From positions 71,123-109,456 of the forward strand of contig MU001700.1 in NCBI GenBank assembly GCA_010093515.1: 38,334 nt of DNA, given 5' to 3'. Below are positions 20,146 to 30,780 of this stretch, piece by piece. The stretch's first letter is position 1; every line of letters starts with the position of its first letter. The position numbers and the translations under genes were made by a program. Source of the stretch: Lineolata rhizophorae. Taxonomy: Eukaryota; Ascomycota; Dothideomycetes; Lineolatales; Lineolataceae. The notes under the pieces were generated by a model that was given only the letters and a program-made list of their open reading frames with translations, was not told where the DNA came from and ran no database searches.

Positions 20146-22140
20146 GGGGGTGCGCTTCTGGCCCCCATCATCGCCACGACGGGGATCGAGTTGTCCTTCG
20201 AGGTGATGGGGCACCTCCCGACCAGGACCACGTCCCCCTCCTTGAGCCTCCTCGTGGTGAACCTCCCGTCCGTGTTCATGAACGTGAAGACGCCCTTCTC
20301 GAAGACGTCGAGCGGGAGGAAGACGATCTCCGGGCTTACTGCCTCGTTCGTCGGCGAGGCCACGAACTTGCGACGTCGGTCGCGTTCTTCTTCCCGCTCA
20401 TGACCGTCTTGTTGACCATGGCCGCGTCGCTGTACATCGTCTCGTCCCCCTTCGCGAACCCGTACAGTACCATGAAGACGTTCCCGGTCTCGTTCATCAT
20501 GTGGTACCCCTTGCAGCCCGGATGCTCCTTGCAGCCCGTGATCGTGACCAGGTTCTCTTCACCGGCCGCCGTCAAGGCCAGGTTCGACCTCTCCATAGCT
20601 GAGACGCTGCAGGAGACCACCATGGGCGCGTTCGCGATCGATCCCCCGGGTCTGGCGACCCTCGTGACGGTGAACGGGTGGAGGTTCAGGTTCTTGATCG
20701 CGTTTTAGAGTGTACAAGATGACCGTCTTCAAGACCGTGCGCCCCTGCTGGAACAGGTTCGTCTTCTCCATGTGGAACATGTCGGCGCCCAAGAGTATGG
20801 AGACGTACGAGATCATGGACACGAACCTGGAAGACTGCACCGTCATGATCGACCAGATGGCCCTGGACAGGGCGAGGGACCCGAACGCGGGCCCCTACGG
20901 GGGCACCAAGTTGTACCTGCTCGACGCGGCGAGCGGCCAGGCACACAACACGATGACGATGGACGGGTGCCCCGTCGCGAAGTTCCGCGAGTCCTGGGAG
21001 TGGTCCCTCCTCGGGACCTCGATCGAGATGCTGTAGATGGAGATCTTGGTCCCCGAGATGCCGTTCAGCGTCTACTTCAACGCCGTCAACACGGTGCTGT
21101 TCAGGCGCGAGCCGTTCTACGAGTACAAACCCGAGAACGGCTTCATCAGCATGAGGACGAACTGCAAGACAGAGGCGGTCACGTACAACTCCGAGCCTGT
21201 CAACGTGCCCAAGACCGTGGAGGCGGTGAGTTCCGGCGCTACCTTAAAGTGCAAAATCACGTTCAGGCTCGACATTGGGTTCTCGACGTTCAACACGGGT
21301 AGACCCGCGTTCGCGATCACCATGGATGTCAGCGCGGTGGACATATACACGTAGACGACCACGAACGGAATCACCGAGGCGAGCGCGCCTGCGGTTATTA
21401 CTACCAGGGTGACGACGACTTACTCTAGGAAGACGTTCAAAAACGGGTTCGGGACGACGAACAGGCAGCTGACCACAACCGTGATCGCGTACGTCGCCGC
21501 GTTCCTCGTGCGGTTTTGAAGCCGAACACCACCAGGGGTCTAGTCGTGACGGTGGTCGAGATGCTGTCGTGGTCTCATTCGTGGGCGGCTACATGGTCAG
21601 GATCGCGTGCCCGTAGATCTCACCATGAGCGGCCACGAGCCCGAGTATGATCACCATCGTGGAGGTGTTCAACTGCTCGTCGCTGCACGGCTTCGACTCG
21701 AGGTCGCTGTTGACGAAGTCAGCCTCGAGTACACTCGGCTCGGCGGTGTGGAGCGGCACGTACTTCACCATCTCCCCGGTCGAGCCGTTGAAGACTATCT
21801 CCGTGAACTCTCTCGTCCGTCATCGCGCACGCGCCGTCGAACGAGTACTTCGTCCCGGACCTGATCTTAGGCCACCTCAGGAGAACGATCTCGTCCCAGC
21901 GGCGAGGCGCGCTCGTGAACACCGACTCGAGCTCATCCAGGTCGACGTTCACGAAGTCAAGCCTGAAGCCGCAAGCGCCCCTGTGCGACTTCCTGATCCC
22001 GTCCAGGTCCGTGAGCCCGAGCTCGAAGTGATGCAGGATGCTGCCGATCATCACGACCTTGTACCCCTTCTTGATCAGGGCCTCGATCTAGGTCGTGTCC
22101 TAGAAGATGTTCTCCAAGAGCTCCATGTTGGTTAGGGAGT
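20146..22140. mobile_element. Fossil virus-like coding segment inserted in the repeat array
   Basis: About 2 kb with coding-like character unlike the host: third positions are almost all G or C, and Arg is mostly AGG instead of host CGC/CGG. Coding-like stretches lie on both strands. Plus: about 20707-21353 (peptides such as FNAVNTVLFRREPFYEYKPE). Minus: about 20150-20620 (GYHMMNETGNVFMVLYGF) and 21590-22060 (DLDELESVFTSAPRRWDEIV). The segment is broken in several places and reads as an old, dead copy. I do not recognise the family. A large-DNA-virus or other capsid-bearing element is only a guess from the dense two-strand coding style. It sits inside the ~150-bp repeat array, so it is either an insertion or a part of a composite element. 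Confidence 0.45.
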
Positions 22141-22640
22141 TCGTAGTGCGGGTGTAGCTGGCGGATGGTGATGGGGTTTCGACGTCGCTCACGCGTCGGC
22201 AACGTGTTCCCGACCTCGAGCCAGCGCTTGACCCCAACATTTGCGAAGGCGAAGTGAATGCTTCGTGACCCAACTTGAAAGTGCATTCGAAGCCCCACAA
22301 GTCGATGCGCTCGTAGCTCTAGCAATGAAATGTTCCGCTCCCTGACATCTGGCATCCAGCATCTGACTCTGACTCTGACTGCCAAATCCATTCCAGATTT
22401 TCACCGAAATCTGACTGCATTTGCTCTTCCGCAGAGGGCTATGACTTGGAACTTGAACCTCAACATCATGGCTACAATCGCAAGGCCAGGGGTGTGCGGA
22501 TCGTGGGGTCGACTCTTGCTGGCGCGCTAGCAGCGCGCCCCCTGACCTTGAACCAAGTTTGACCCCAGCATTTGACCCCTAACAAAGTTATAGCTTGGGC
22601 TAGAGCCTCAACATTACGACTACGATAGTGCGCGCGGTGA
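22141..22640. repeat. ~150-bp repeat array, right part
   Basis: The same unit as at 18.7-20.1 kb, more decayed. CTATGACTTGGAACTTGAAC lies near 22440 and TTATAGCTTGGGCTAGAGCC near 22590, with CAGCATTTG-type blocks near 22237 and 22566. It shows that one array flanks the fossil on both sides. Confidence 0.7.
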
Positions 22641-22781
22641 GATCGTCGAGCTCGTGGGCGACGACTGTTAAAGAAGGCAATGGTTAGCGACGAGTTTTTC
22701 GAAGTTGGAGGTTAGCTTGGTGACGATGCTGTTTGTGGAGTCGGCGACAAAGACGTTTCTGTGAAAAAGAGAGGGAAAAAA

Positions 22782-23096
22782 AGGTAAGTCAATGCGAGAG
22801 AGGGGGAAGTGAGTCAATGCGAGAGAAGGAGGAGTGAGTTAATGCGAAAGAGAAAAGAGTGAGTTAATACGAGAGAAGGGGAAGAGTGAGTTAATGCGAG
22901 AGGGACAGGTGAGTCAATGCGAGAAGGGAGAAGTGAGTCAATGAGAGAGGGAGAAGTGAGTTAATGCGAGAAAGGAGAAGTGAGTCAATGCGAGAAGAGG
23001 AGAAGTGAGTTAATGCGAAAAGGGAAAAGGTAAGTCAATGCAAGAAGGGAAGAGATAAGTCAATGCGAGAAGAGAAGAGGTAAGTCAATGCGAAAG
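22782..23096. repeat. ~28-bp minisatellite with GTGAGTYAATGCGAGA core
   Basis: About twelve copies of GTRAGTYAATGCGAGA followed by 10-14 purines (AGGGGGAA or AGAAGGAG types). Unit length drifts between about 24 and 31 bp because the purine tail varies. The core contains a sequence identical to a fungal 5' splice donor (GTGAGT/GTAAGT) in every copy. Not coding. Confidence 0.85.
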
Positions 23097-23589
23097 GAGG
23101 AGAAGATGTACTTGCTAGTTGGGGAAGTACGTCTAGAGCACTGCGACAATGTCGGACTCGCGACGAAAACGCGAGTGGTGACGACGTGAATGGCGCGCCG
23201 GCGAGCTCGTCGAACGGGTCGGCGATGACTGTCAAAGAAGACAAAGGTTAGCGACGAGTTTTTCAAAGTTGAAGGTTAACTTGGTGGCGGTGCTGTTTGT
23301 GGGATCGACAGCAGAGCCGTTTGTAAAGAGAAGTGATGAGCTAATGCCGGGAAAGGGGAAAAGATGTAATTGCCAGTTGAAGGGATACGTCGTGAACCCG
23401 ACGTGGATGGCGCCCGTCGAGTGAGTCGAGCGAGTCAAGCGAGTCGGCGACGACCGCTCAGGGGAAGGTGGCGATGCTATTTGTAGGGTCGGTGGCGGAG
23501 GCGTTTTTGTAAGGAGTTGGTTAATGAGGATGGGAGGAAGAGAATACAGCTGCCAGTTGGAGGGGTATAAATACCTGGAGTGTCCCCAA
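23097..23589. other. Gene-free tract with a diverged duplication
   Basis: About 22650-22760 and 23220-23330 share GACGACTGTYAAAGAAGRCAA, GTTAGCGACGAGTTTTTC, AAGTTGGAGGTTA and a GGTGCTGTTTGTGG segment. So the minisatellite lies between two copies of a roughly 110-bp block. A third, weaker match follows near 23448-23515. No gene is seen. Confidence 0.6.
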
Positions 23590-23609
23590 CTAGCTGCTGG
23601 GGAGTTTTG

Positions 23610-23775
23610 GTCCTGTTGAGATAAAGTGTTGGCGAAATAGAGTTTTGTTGAAATGGATTATTGAAATAGAGTGTTGGCGAGATAAAGTGTAGGCGAGATA
23701 GAGTTTGTTGAGATAGAGTGTTGGTGGGACGGACTATTGGCAATATAAAGCGTTGGCGGGATAGAGTTTTGGCAT
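23610..23775. repeat. Short AT-rich tandem repeat (GTTGGCGAGATAGAGT-type)
   Basis: About eight diverged copies of a 16-25-bp unit (GTTGAGATAAAGT, GTTGGCGAGATAAAGT, GTTGAGATAGAGT, GTTGGCGGGATAGAGT). Function unknown. Confidence 0.65.
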
Positions 23776-24815
23776 TGTGGGGGATTCGCCACCTTTATAG
23801 TCTTTTCTTCTGTGGTTTCCATTTATTGAGTATCACGTCATTATACCGTAACGCAGACGTACGTAGGATGCCTTGCGCGAGCGCCTTCGCGTACCTTGGT
23901 AGCGATGACCCCTAAATGATTTTCCGTGTTCTATGGTGACTGGGTTAGTTGGTTCGTTTACGGATCCCAACCCATGGTTGTATATCAGCGCTGCTCGAAG
24001 CTGGGCAGCAAACACGCCACTTTACCAACAAGCATGCTTGCTTCAGCGTGTTGACATGGCTATGTTGAGCAACATGTCAAAGTTGGTAGACGTAGTCTAC
24101 AAACAAACACGTCTGCTCTATAAAAACATGCCTGTTGGTAAATAAGCTTATGTGGTTGCCTGTTGATAAACAGTAAGTGTTTACAATCTATGTGGAAACA
24201 AAGAAACAGCAAATGTTTGCGTGCTTGTTGACCAACATACCTACTCATATCTGGCATAACAAGCACAGTGTACAAATAAACACGTCCGCTCTACCTGATA
24301 AACACACGCTTGTGGGTAAATAAAAATGATTTGAGTAGTACTTGCCTGTGGGTAAACAGCGAGTGCTTATATGCTGTGGAAAAACAAGTAAACAGAAAAC
24401 ACTATGTGCAAACACCGCATACCGAAAGCAAACACATCTTCCTGCTCGTTTATCATTGATGTCTGTTGATAAATAAGCAAACAAACGAACAACGTATACG
24501 CGCCCCTCTCGAGGCCTCCCGCCGACGAGACAACGGCGTCTCGCTATTCACAGTCACTCGTACTTTGTTCAGATGTTTTCCTTCTTATCTAAAGGTTTGA
24601 TTCGTCTGAAGGCATTCGTCTAGAGCAAGAACAGACGAAGATTCCGAACCGTGTCGACTATTGGGGCTGTTAAAGAACAGACACTGGGGTATTACACGTA
24701 GCAAATGAACGTACTACTACTAAAGAACCAAACCGCGTCCCACATTGTCCACGCCTCCGCAATCGCCGGCTCACGCGGCCGGCGCATGCACCACAGCACT
24801 CTAGACAGGGTCCCT
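23776..24815. repeat. AT-rich intergenic tract with diverged repeats and forkhead-like motifs
   Basis: From 24000 to 24500 the segments AAACACGTCYGCTCTA followed by YTGTKGGTAAATA recur near 24107 and 24270. Related GTAAACAG, GATAAACAG and GCAAACA pieces recur at 24155, 24345, 24395 and 24425. These contain the forkhead core RYAAAYA, which is also common in any AT-rich DNA. From 24500 to 24815 nothing is recognised; this is the 3' side of the SRPK-like gene. Confidence 0.45.
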
Positions 24816-26310
24816 CTAGCTTTCAAGAGACTGGGTTAGAAATTCATCCTCGAAGAGATCTTCTGCCGAAGGCCTTTCTTCTGGATGCCAGCGCAAGATT
24901 TTTCGAACGAGCGTAAGGAGTAGCTCTTGGTCCTTGCCCTTTAGCCTTTTCTCACGCATCTCAAGTGTCTGATCTGGAATTGGCGTCGAGGCGATCCAAT
25001 TGCCTTTTGTTTCCCCAGGCTCCTGTCAGCGAAAAGTGGCACCTGGAGGGTTATGGCATGGCTTTACCTTCTGCATCCCAGTACCGACGGCTCGTCTCAC
25101 TCCGTTCCAAGAAGCTTCTGGGTGGATGTCCCATAAGAGAAACCATCTCGGCAAGATGCTGCTCATCATTGAGATGACCGTCTTTTACGGCGCGAAACAA
25201 GCGACCTCCTTCAAACAGATCCCAGATCTACATGACGTTAGCACAAACTGAAGTGACAAGAATACGAAGCTACGGACCATGACTCCAACCGACCATATAT
25301 CAATCTTGGAGTCCCATTCCATGCCCATGATTATTTCGGGCGCTCGATAAACGCCCGGCATGACGTCTCCAGTATGCTTCCCTCCCATTTTAGCAGCGCC
25401 AAAGTTGCAGATCACCGGTGGCCCGCTGGTGATAGGCATGGGGCAGGAACAGTAAATGGTACGATCTGGAAGGATTTTGCGGGCAGACGGATGTTCAAGC
25501 TCGTCTTGCTCAATTATCGAGAACACAGAGGAGTCTGGGGCCCCCAGGAGGATGTTATTGGGAGATATGTCTCAGTTGTTCTTAGCTGGCAAGCTCAGGA
25601 AAACGATTGACGGGACCATACCTGTATGCACCACGTCCGCCTGGTGAAGAAAGTCCAGGCCGAGAAGAACGAGCAGCAAGGTCTGTTGCAATAGTTCTTT
25701 GTTCAGCCATTTCTCTGGAAACAGATTTCGAAAGTCCGTGTAGCTTAGGCCTAGTGGTGTGAAGAGCAAGCATTGGTGCACCCCGTGAGAGCCGGTTATT
25801 TGGAAATCATCCAGCGCCAGACGCAGGAGGTCCTTTCCGGGATGTTCGGCATCGATGGATCTGAGATAGCGGGAGATGGCCACTTCATTGTCCACCTTGG
25901 GGGCACTTTTCCCCGTGATGCAGACCTTCAGGGTTAGAAGGTTGTTTGCTCTAGCTACGGCATCGGTTTGTCAGCGAGACCAATGAAAACCGAACACGAG
26001 AGCGCAAGACGTTTCGGAGGACGCACTCAAGATCACGACAAAGCCAAATGGTGGAGGCCGTGCTGAAGCCGAGCTTTGCGACGACCTGGTATCGAGACTT
26101 GAACACCTCGCCTAGGCGGACCGGATAGAACCTTGCTAGCTTGTAATCCGGGACACGCTCCTCCTCAACCTGGACCCGCGCGGAAAGCTTCTCGAAGCCG
26201 CCGGCCAGGAAAGCGCGAGCGAAACCAGAGCTCGTCGTGGACAATGATACGCGGGACTCAAAGCCCGGCCATTTGCGCGCAAGACGGATGGTATGCGGCA
26301 GTTTTGTGTT
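24816..26310 (-). CDS. SRPK-like Ser/Arg-rich protein kinase, degenerate metal site
   Basis: Exons on the minus strand: from about 26310 (start unresolved) to 26027, 25622-25950, 25278-25570, 25068-25227 and 24816-25003, about 415 aa. Landmarks in order: [39 protein letters not shown] (Gly loop), [10 protein letters not shown] (Lys), [14 protein letters not shown] (catalytic loop), [69 protein letters not shown] and a C-terminal [18 protein letters not shown]. The family phosphorylates RS-domain splicing factors. DFG is NFG here, a G-to-A change that removes the metal-binding Asp, so catalysis is doubtful. The intron at 25228-25277 uses a GTCCGT donor; the one at 25004-25067 uses an AAG acceptor after a GCTGAC branch. 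No in-frame ATG lies between the stop near 26311 and the kinase core, so a 5' exon is missing or the gene is truncated. Confidence 0.75.
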
Positions 26311-26692
26311 CTAGCAGCCAGCCAAAGAGGCGATCTTGCCCTTCTCATGGTTGTCGTCAGCGAAAGAAGGTGCTGGCGGCCACAGACAGGCTTGGTACAG
26401 GCGTTTCGCTCTCGGCCGGCTCGATACACTGTTCGCCGTCTTCGCACCGCATCGCGGCCTGCCGAGCGCGGTTTAGCGCCGTCTTCCCCTGGCGCACGGG
26501 CCGCGCCCCTTCATCTCCTGCGTCCGCGCCGTGCGTGCCGCGCCCGAACGCAACCACCGCGCCCGCAACCACCGCCCGCACGCAACCACCACCGCCTGGA
26601 GCGCGCCCTGCCTCTGCCGTCACGCTTCACCCGGCAGCGCGGCCCTCGCAGCATCCGCACAGCCCGCATTCGGCCAGCCTCGTCGCGCCGCC
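26311..26692. promoter_or_regulatory. Divergent intergenic region of SRPK-like and septin-like genes
   Basis: GC-rich, with imperfect repeats of CGCAACCACCGCC about 26545-26600, likely in the septin-like leader. No TATA-like element is obvious. Any missing 5' exon of the SRPK-like gene would have to lie here or beyond. Confidence 0.4.
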
Positions 26693-28423
26693 ATGCTCTC
26701 GTCCACGCCGCCGCGTCGGTCCGCGCCGCCGCCGCCGTCGCAGCAGCACCAGCACCAGCAGCACCCGCAGCTGCACCAGCAGCACCCGCCGCATCCCCAC
26801 CAGGCCCCGCCCGCCGCCTCCCCCAACGGCAAGCCCAACGGCCCCGAGCCCCGCCGCAGCAGCTTCAACTTCCTGCGGCGCCAGAAGTCGGGCGAGGCCG
26901 GCGGCAAGGCCGGCCGGAAGCAGCGCGCGCTCGACGAGGAGCGCCTGCGTCGCGAGCACGCCGCGTTGCCCCGAGCCCCGCCCAAGCTGCCGTCGTACTC
27001 GCCGCTGCCGCGCCTCAACGCCTTCGGCGACCGCCCCGACTCGTACGCAATCGTCTCGAACCAGCACGAGCAGCACCAGCGCCCGCACCAGCACCGCAGC
27101 ATGCCCGCGGCCGCCGGCAGCCCTCCGCGCAACGCCCCCATCCCCATCCCCCCGATCCCGGCTGGCTCCCCCAACGGCGCCGCCGACTTCGACCCCTACG
27201 CCCGCACCGAGAGCATGACGCACCGCGGCCGCTACAGCTACGCCAGCAGCGCCGTCAGCACGCTCAACAGCCCGCGCCGCGTGCGTCGCCGCCGAGACCC
27301 CACCCCCTTCAAGTCCGTGCTCGCTCCCTCCTCTTCGCGCCTTTCAAAGTGCTGACCCCCCTCCAGCGTCCTCGTCGTCGGCACCAAGAACAGCGGAAAG
27401 ACGTCCTTCATCAACTTCCTCCGTACCGCCCTCGCCCTGCCCCCCAAGAAGCAGCAGACTGCCGCTTCGCCCCCCCAGACCGCCGTCAACCCCGAGTCCC
27501 CCTTCACGTCCTACTACCTCGAGTCCGAGATCGACAACGAGCGCATCGGGGTCACCCTGTGGGACTCGAAGGGCCTGGAGCGCAACATTGTCGACCTGCA
27601 GCTGCGTGAGATGTCCACCTTCCTCGAGTCCAAGTTCGAGGAGACCTTCACCGAGGAGCAAAAGGTCATTCGTGCGCCCGGCGTGCGCGACACCCACATC
27701 CACTGCGTCTTCTTGGTCCTGGACCCCATCCGGCTCGACTCCAACATCGCCACTTCTCGCTGGGGCTCCAACCCGGGAGGCAAGCACGGCGTCAAAGACC
27801 GTGTCATCGGCGGTCTCGACCAGGACCTCGACCTGCAGGTCCTTCGCACCCTCCAGGGGAAGACGACCGTCATCCCCGTCATCAGCAAGGCCGACACCAT
27901 CACCACGGCCCACATGACCTATCTCAAGAAGACGGTGTGGGACAGCCTGAAGCAGGCGCGGCTGGACCCGCTCGAGGCGCTCAACCTCGACGAAGACGAC
28001 GACGACGAGCGCGAGGACGAACAAGCGCTCGACGAGCGCGACGAGGACGAGTACAACCTGTCGGGAGACGAGCAGCCCACGGACGACACCCCGGCCGACC
28101 CGTCCGACTCGGACGAAGCCTACCCCTCCGCCGAGTCGCCTTCCCCCGCCGCCCCCGCCTCCGCCCCCGCCGCCGACGCCCTGCCCTACCTGCCCCTCAG
28201 CGTCATCTCGCCCGACGCGTACGAGCCGGGCGCCGTCGGCCGCCGCTTCCCCTGGGGCTTCGCCGACCCGTACGACCCCGCCCACTGCGACTTCGTCCGG
28301 CTCAAGGAGAGCGTCTTCGCCGAGTGGCGTGCCGAGCTGCGCGAGGCGAGCCGCGCGCGCTGGTACGAGGGCTGGCGGGCCAGCAGGCTGGAGGAGCAGC
28401 GGAGGAGGAGGGTGGGGGCGTAG
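26693..28423 (+). CDS. Septin-like P-loop GTPase
   Basis: Two exons, 26693-27312 and 27367-28423, encode 558 aa. The first about 200 residues are disordered: a Gln/His/Pro-rich tract (HQHQQHPQLHQQHPP), a basic RRQKSGEAGGKAGRKQR patch and Ser/Pro-rich stretches. The G domain begins at the junction: PFNVLVVGTKNSGKTSF (P-loop), then GVTLWDSKGLERNIVDLQLRE (switch II region), HCVFLVLDPIRLD and TVIPVISKADTIT (the AKAD-like guanine motif is SKAD). A long acidic insert (EDDDDEREDEQALDERDEDE) follows, and a last septin-like block (RRFPWGFADPYDPAHCDFVR) precedes a basic C-terminus. The GTPase fold is clear. The acidic insert and the unusual switch mark it as an atypical, filamentous-fungal septin-type protein and not a core CDC3/10/11/12 septin. 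The intron (54 nt) uses GTCCGT as donor. Confidence 0.85.
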
Positions 28424-29039
28424 CTCTGATGTCTGATGCTGGCTGTTTTTTTTTTCTTGTTTCTCTTGTCCCCATTCTGTATTTTTTCTTCTTTCTCTTG
28501 TTCATTCTGTATTGTTGAAGGAGAAGGGGAAAGTTGGTCCCCTGGGTGTATGATGGTTTGGAGGGGACATTGAATTTGGCATTTATTCTTCCTTCCCAGT
28601 GTTTTTCTTTTGTCCAGCTCTCTTCCGCCAAGTAATCTTCTTCCTTTCATGCCTTGATTCGACCTCCCCGGTCTCTAACAGGGAAGCATTCTTGAAGGTA
28701 TGCTCGACGGCACGGTTAAAAGAGAGAAATCGAAATTGCATGCCTCTCCTCGAGTCCTTTCTTCCTAGCCGGAAGTGCGAGTGTGCGTGTTGTCTATGTA
28801 TGTATCCGTTTGCCCTTGCGCTGGACCTGGTCCGCTGGACGCGGCGCGAGCGTCTTGGTCTCTTATGTATGCGTGTGTGTACGTGCGTTTCGCTTGTGTG
28901 TGTGTGTGTGAGAATACTTCTCTGTAGCTGCACTTTTTTCAAAAGCCCTTTTTCTCTTTTTTTTTTGCCTGTTTACATACCCCTCATAGCGAACTACGTT
29001 TGTTCTGATGATGATGATTATGATGATGATGGTTGTGAG
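28424..29039 (+). other. 3' region of the septin-like gene with microsatellites
   Basis: T-rich tracts at 28447-28500 fit a 3' UTR. A TG/GT microsatellite lies at about 28869-28911 and a GAT/TGATGA microsatellite at about 29007-29031. No gene is supported. Confidence 0.6.
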
Positions 29040-30250
29040 TGAGTACGCAACGAACGAGTCTGATGAGAGGACGTACGAAGCTACAGGCTCGTTGACGATA
29101 GTATCTTTATCTATCGTCATGTCCGCCTTCAAGACGAGGAGGGTAGTCTTGCCTGAGCCCGTGCCCGAGAACATGGTCGACGACTCGAGGGCGACCACGC
29201 TCATCAACACCGTCAGGACGGAGGTTAGACTGGCGATCTCCCTCCCATCGCGAGCGCACTAGCGTACTCCCCTAGGTTCTGGCCCAGGCCATGGCCGTGA
29301 TGGCGAACGACTCCAACATGAGGTAAGCCGTTAGGAGGGGGCATACGAACATGCCCAACTACGTGTCAAAGACCAAGCCCCTGGCCAAGTTGACGACCAT
29401 GCTGAGGAATCCCCACATGTGCACGACCGCGAGCGTGATGTTCCTCAACGCAGCGACGATCCCCACGACCGCCGCCGCGAGGAGGATCAGAGTGGCGTTC
29501 TACTTCGCGGAGTGGTTGGGCAACGTGACACTGATCCACAACAAATTCGGACTCCGATTCTCCATCGTCAGCATGGGCTCGTTCGCCCGCTTCAGCGTAT
29601 TCCCCAGCACGAGCGGGATGGTGACCTACACGACCTGCATGAACCCAGCTGCCCTCTCGTATATGAGGCTGGACACCGCCGAGGGCGAGAGTCCGATGGA
29701 CGGTATCACGCCCCTGGAGATGGATATCGAGGGAATCATGGGCATAGTCGGGTACCCGGAGAGGTGCGTGAGGTACAGGTGGGAGGTGTACCCGAGGGCG
29801 TTTTGATTGAGCTGATAGGCAGGGAGGCGGTCGGAGAACTTGCCAAGGCCCTTGTCGACTACACCGTGCACGAGCTCTCGAGCCTGACGACGACTATAAG
29901 CAATCACTTGTACAAGATGGTGAAGGAGGCTAGGGCGGGAGAGGGGGAATGGGAAGTAGGAAGCGCGTACGAGGGGCGTGGGCCGGAAGACGGGCGGACA
30001 GGTCGACACGACTGGGTTCGAGACCGTGGCTCCGAACATGAACATAGCCGCCTCCACAAATGCGGCCGGAGACGGCTCCAGCAGCATGTATAGAGCGAGG
30101 GGCGGGGAGTGGGCCGAGGTCGGCAAGAAGTCCCCCCTCGACCAGCTGGCGGACCCCAAGGTCAAGAACAAGTCGCAGCAAGCGTTGGTTATCGAGCATC
30201 AGGCACAGCCTGTACACGCACGCCAGGGACCACAGAGGCTCTCCTCCCGG
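29040..30250. mobile_element. Second fossil segment of the same virus-like style
   Basis: Coding-like DNA with GC-ending codons and AGG arginine, as in the fossil at 20.1-22.1 kb. The longest coding-like stretch is about 29351-29806, plus (peptides such as FYFAEWLGNVTLIHNKFGLR and YTTCMNPAALSYMRLDTAEG). More plus-strand stretches lie from about 29810 to 30240. On the minus strand near 29170-29080 a P-loop-like peptide, FSGTGSGKTTLLVLK, can be read, which may be chance. The element is broken in several places and looks old. The family is not recognised. The segment begins right after the GAT microsatellite. Confidence 0.4.
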
Positions 30251-30451
30251 TGGGATTGCAGCTCTGGTGTGGCATTGAAAAGAACATTCTGCTCAACCTA
30301 GTCGGCATGTCAGTCTGTGGCTTCGTCGGTGGAAAACCCGGGTAGCCTTGCTGATGGTCTGTCTTGAGTGGGCTAGTGTCGATGAAGTGCTTGACCTCTC
30401 TGGTTTTGCACGTGGACGTTACCAGTGCAATGCCAAACGACGAAGATATAT
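30251..30451. other. Short gene-free stretch between fossil and decayed frame
   Basis: No frame or repeat is recognised. Confidence 0.3.
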
Positions 30452-30780
30452 TTATCCAGCTGCGTTTGCTTCGTGCTTGCCAGCCTTTTGGTCCCAGCTA
30501 CATGGAAACGTTAGCCAACAAACAAGATACGCCTTCTTGAAACATACCGTTCGTTGACTTGATTGCCCGACTTGATGGCAACAATTTGGGCAAGGCGTGT
30601 CAAGAGGTTCTCATCGGTTGGCGACATGTCTCCAGGGAGCATGCTGAGAATATCTTTCTAGGTACTCGCAATGTCCTCGAGCTACGGTGCTAAGAGGTCA
30701 ACTTTGACCGCAACATCTTGAAACGTGTCAACAAGAGCTCGGGGAAGAATTGATTTACAAGAAGCGTCGAGGCTTCAGAG
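30452..30780 (-). pseudogene. Decayed spliced frame, family not recognised
   Basis: A clear fungal intron lies at 30498-30547 (GTATGT donor, GCTAAC branch, GTAG acceptor). It joins LLTRLAQIVAIKSGNQVNER to WDQKAGKHEANAAG and a stop at 30452. Upstream on the same strand, protein-like sequence with helical character continues to about 30780 but is interrupted. It reads as an old gene remnant; I do not assign a function. Confidence 0.4.

Noticed and set aside
22782-23096. CRISPR-like array
   Set aside because: Eukaryotic context, spacers are short purine tails and not unique sequences; a plain minisatellite fits.
26293-27609. 438-aa plus-strand frame over the septin-like gene
   Set aside because: Ala/Arg/Pro-rich reading in the wrong frame; the septin P-loop lies in another frame.
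27344-28285. 313-aa minus-strand frame
   Set aside because: Val/Gly/Leu-rich antisense shadow of the septin-like gene.
29080-29170. P-loop GTGSGKTT on the minus strand as a packaging ATPase
   Set aside because: Only one short motif, no Walker B or further family blocks, inside a broken fossil; kept only as a remark.
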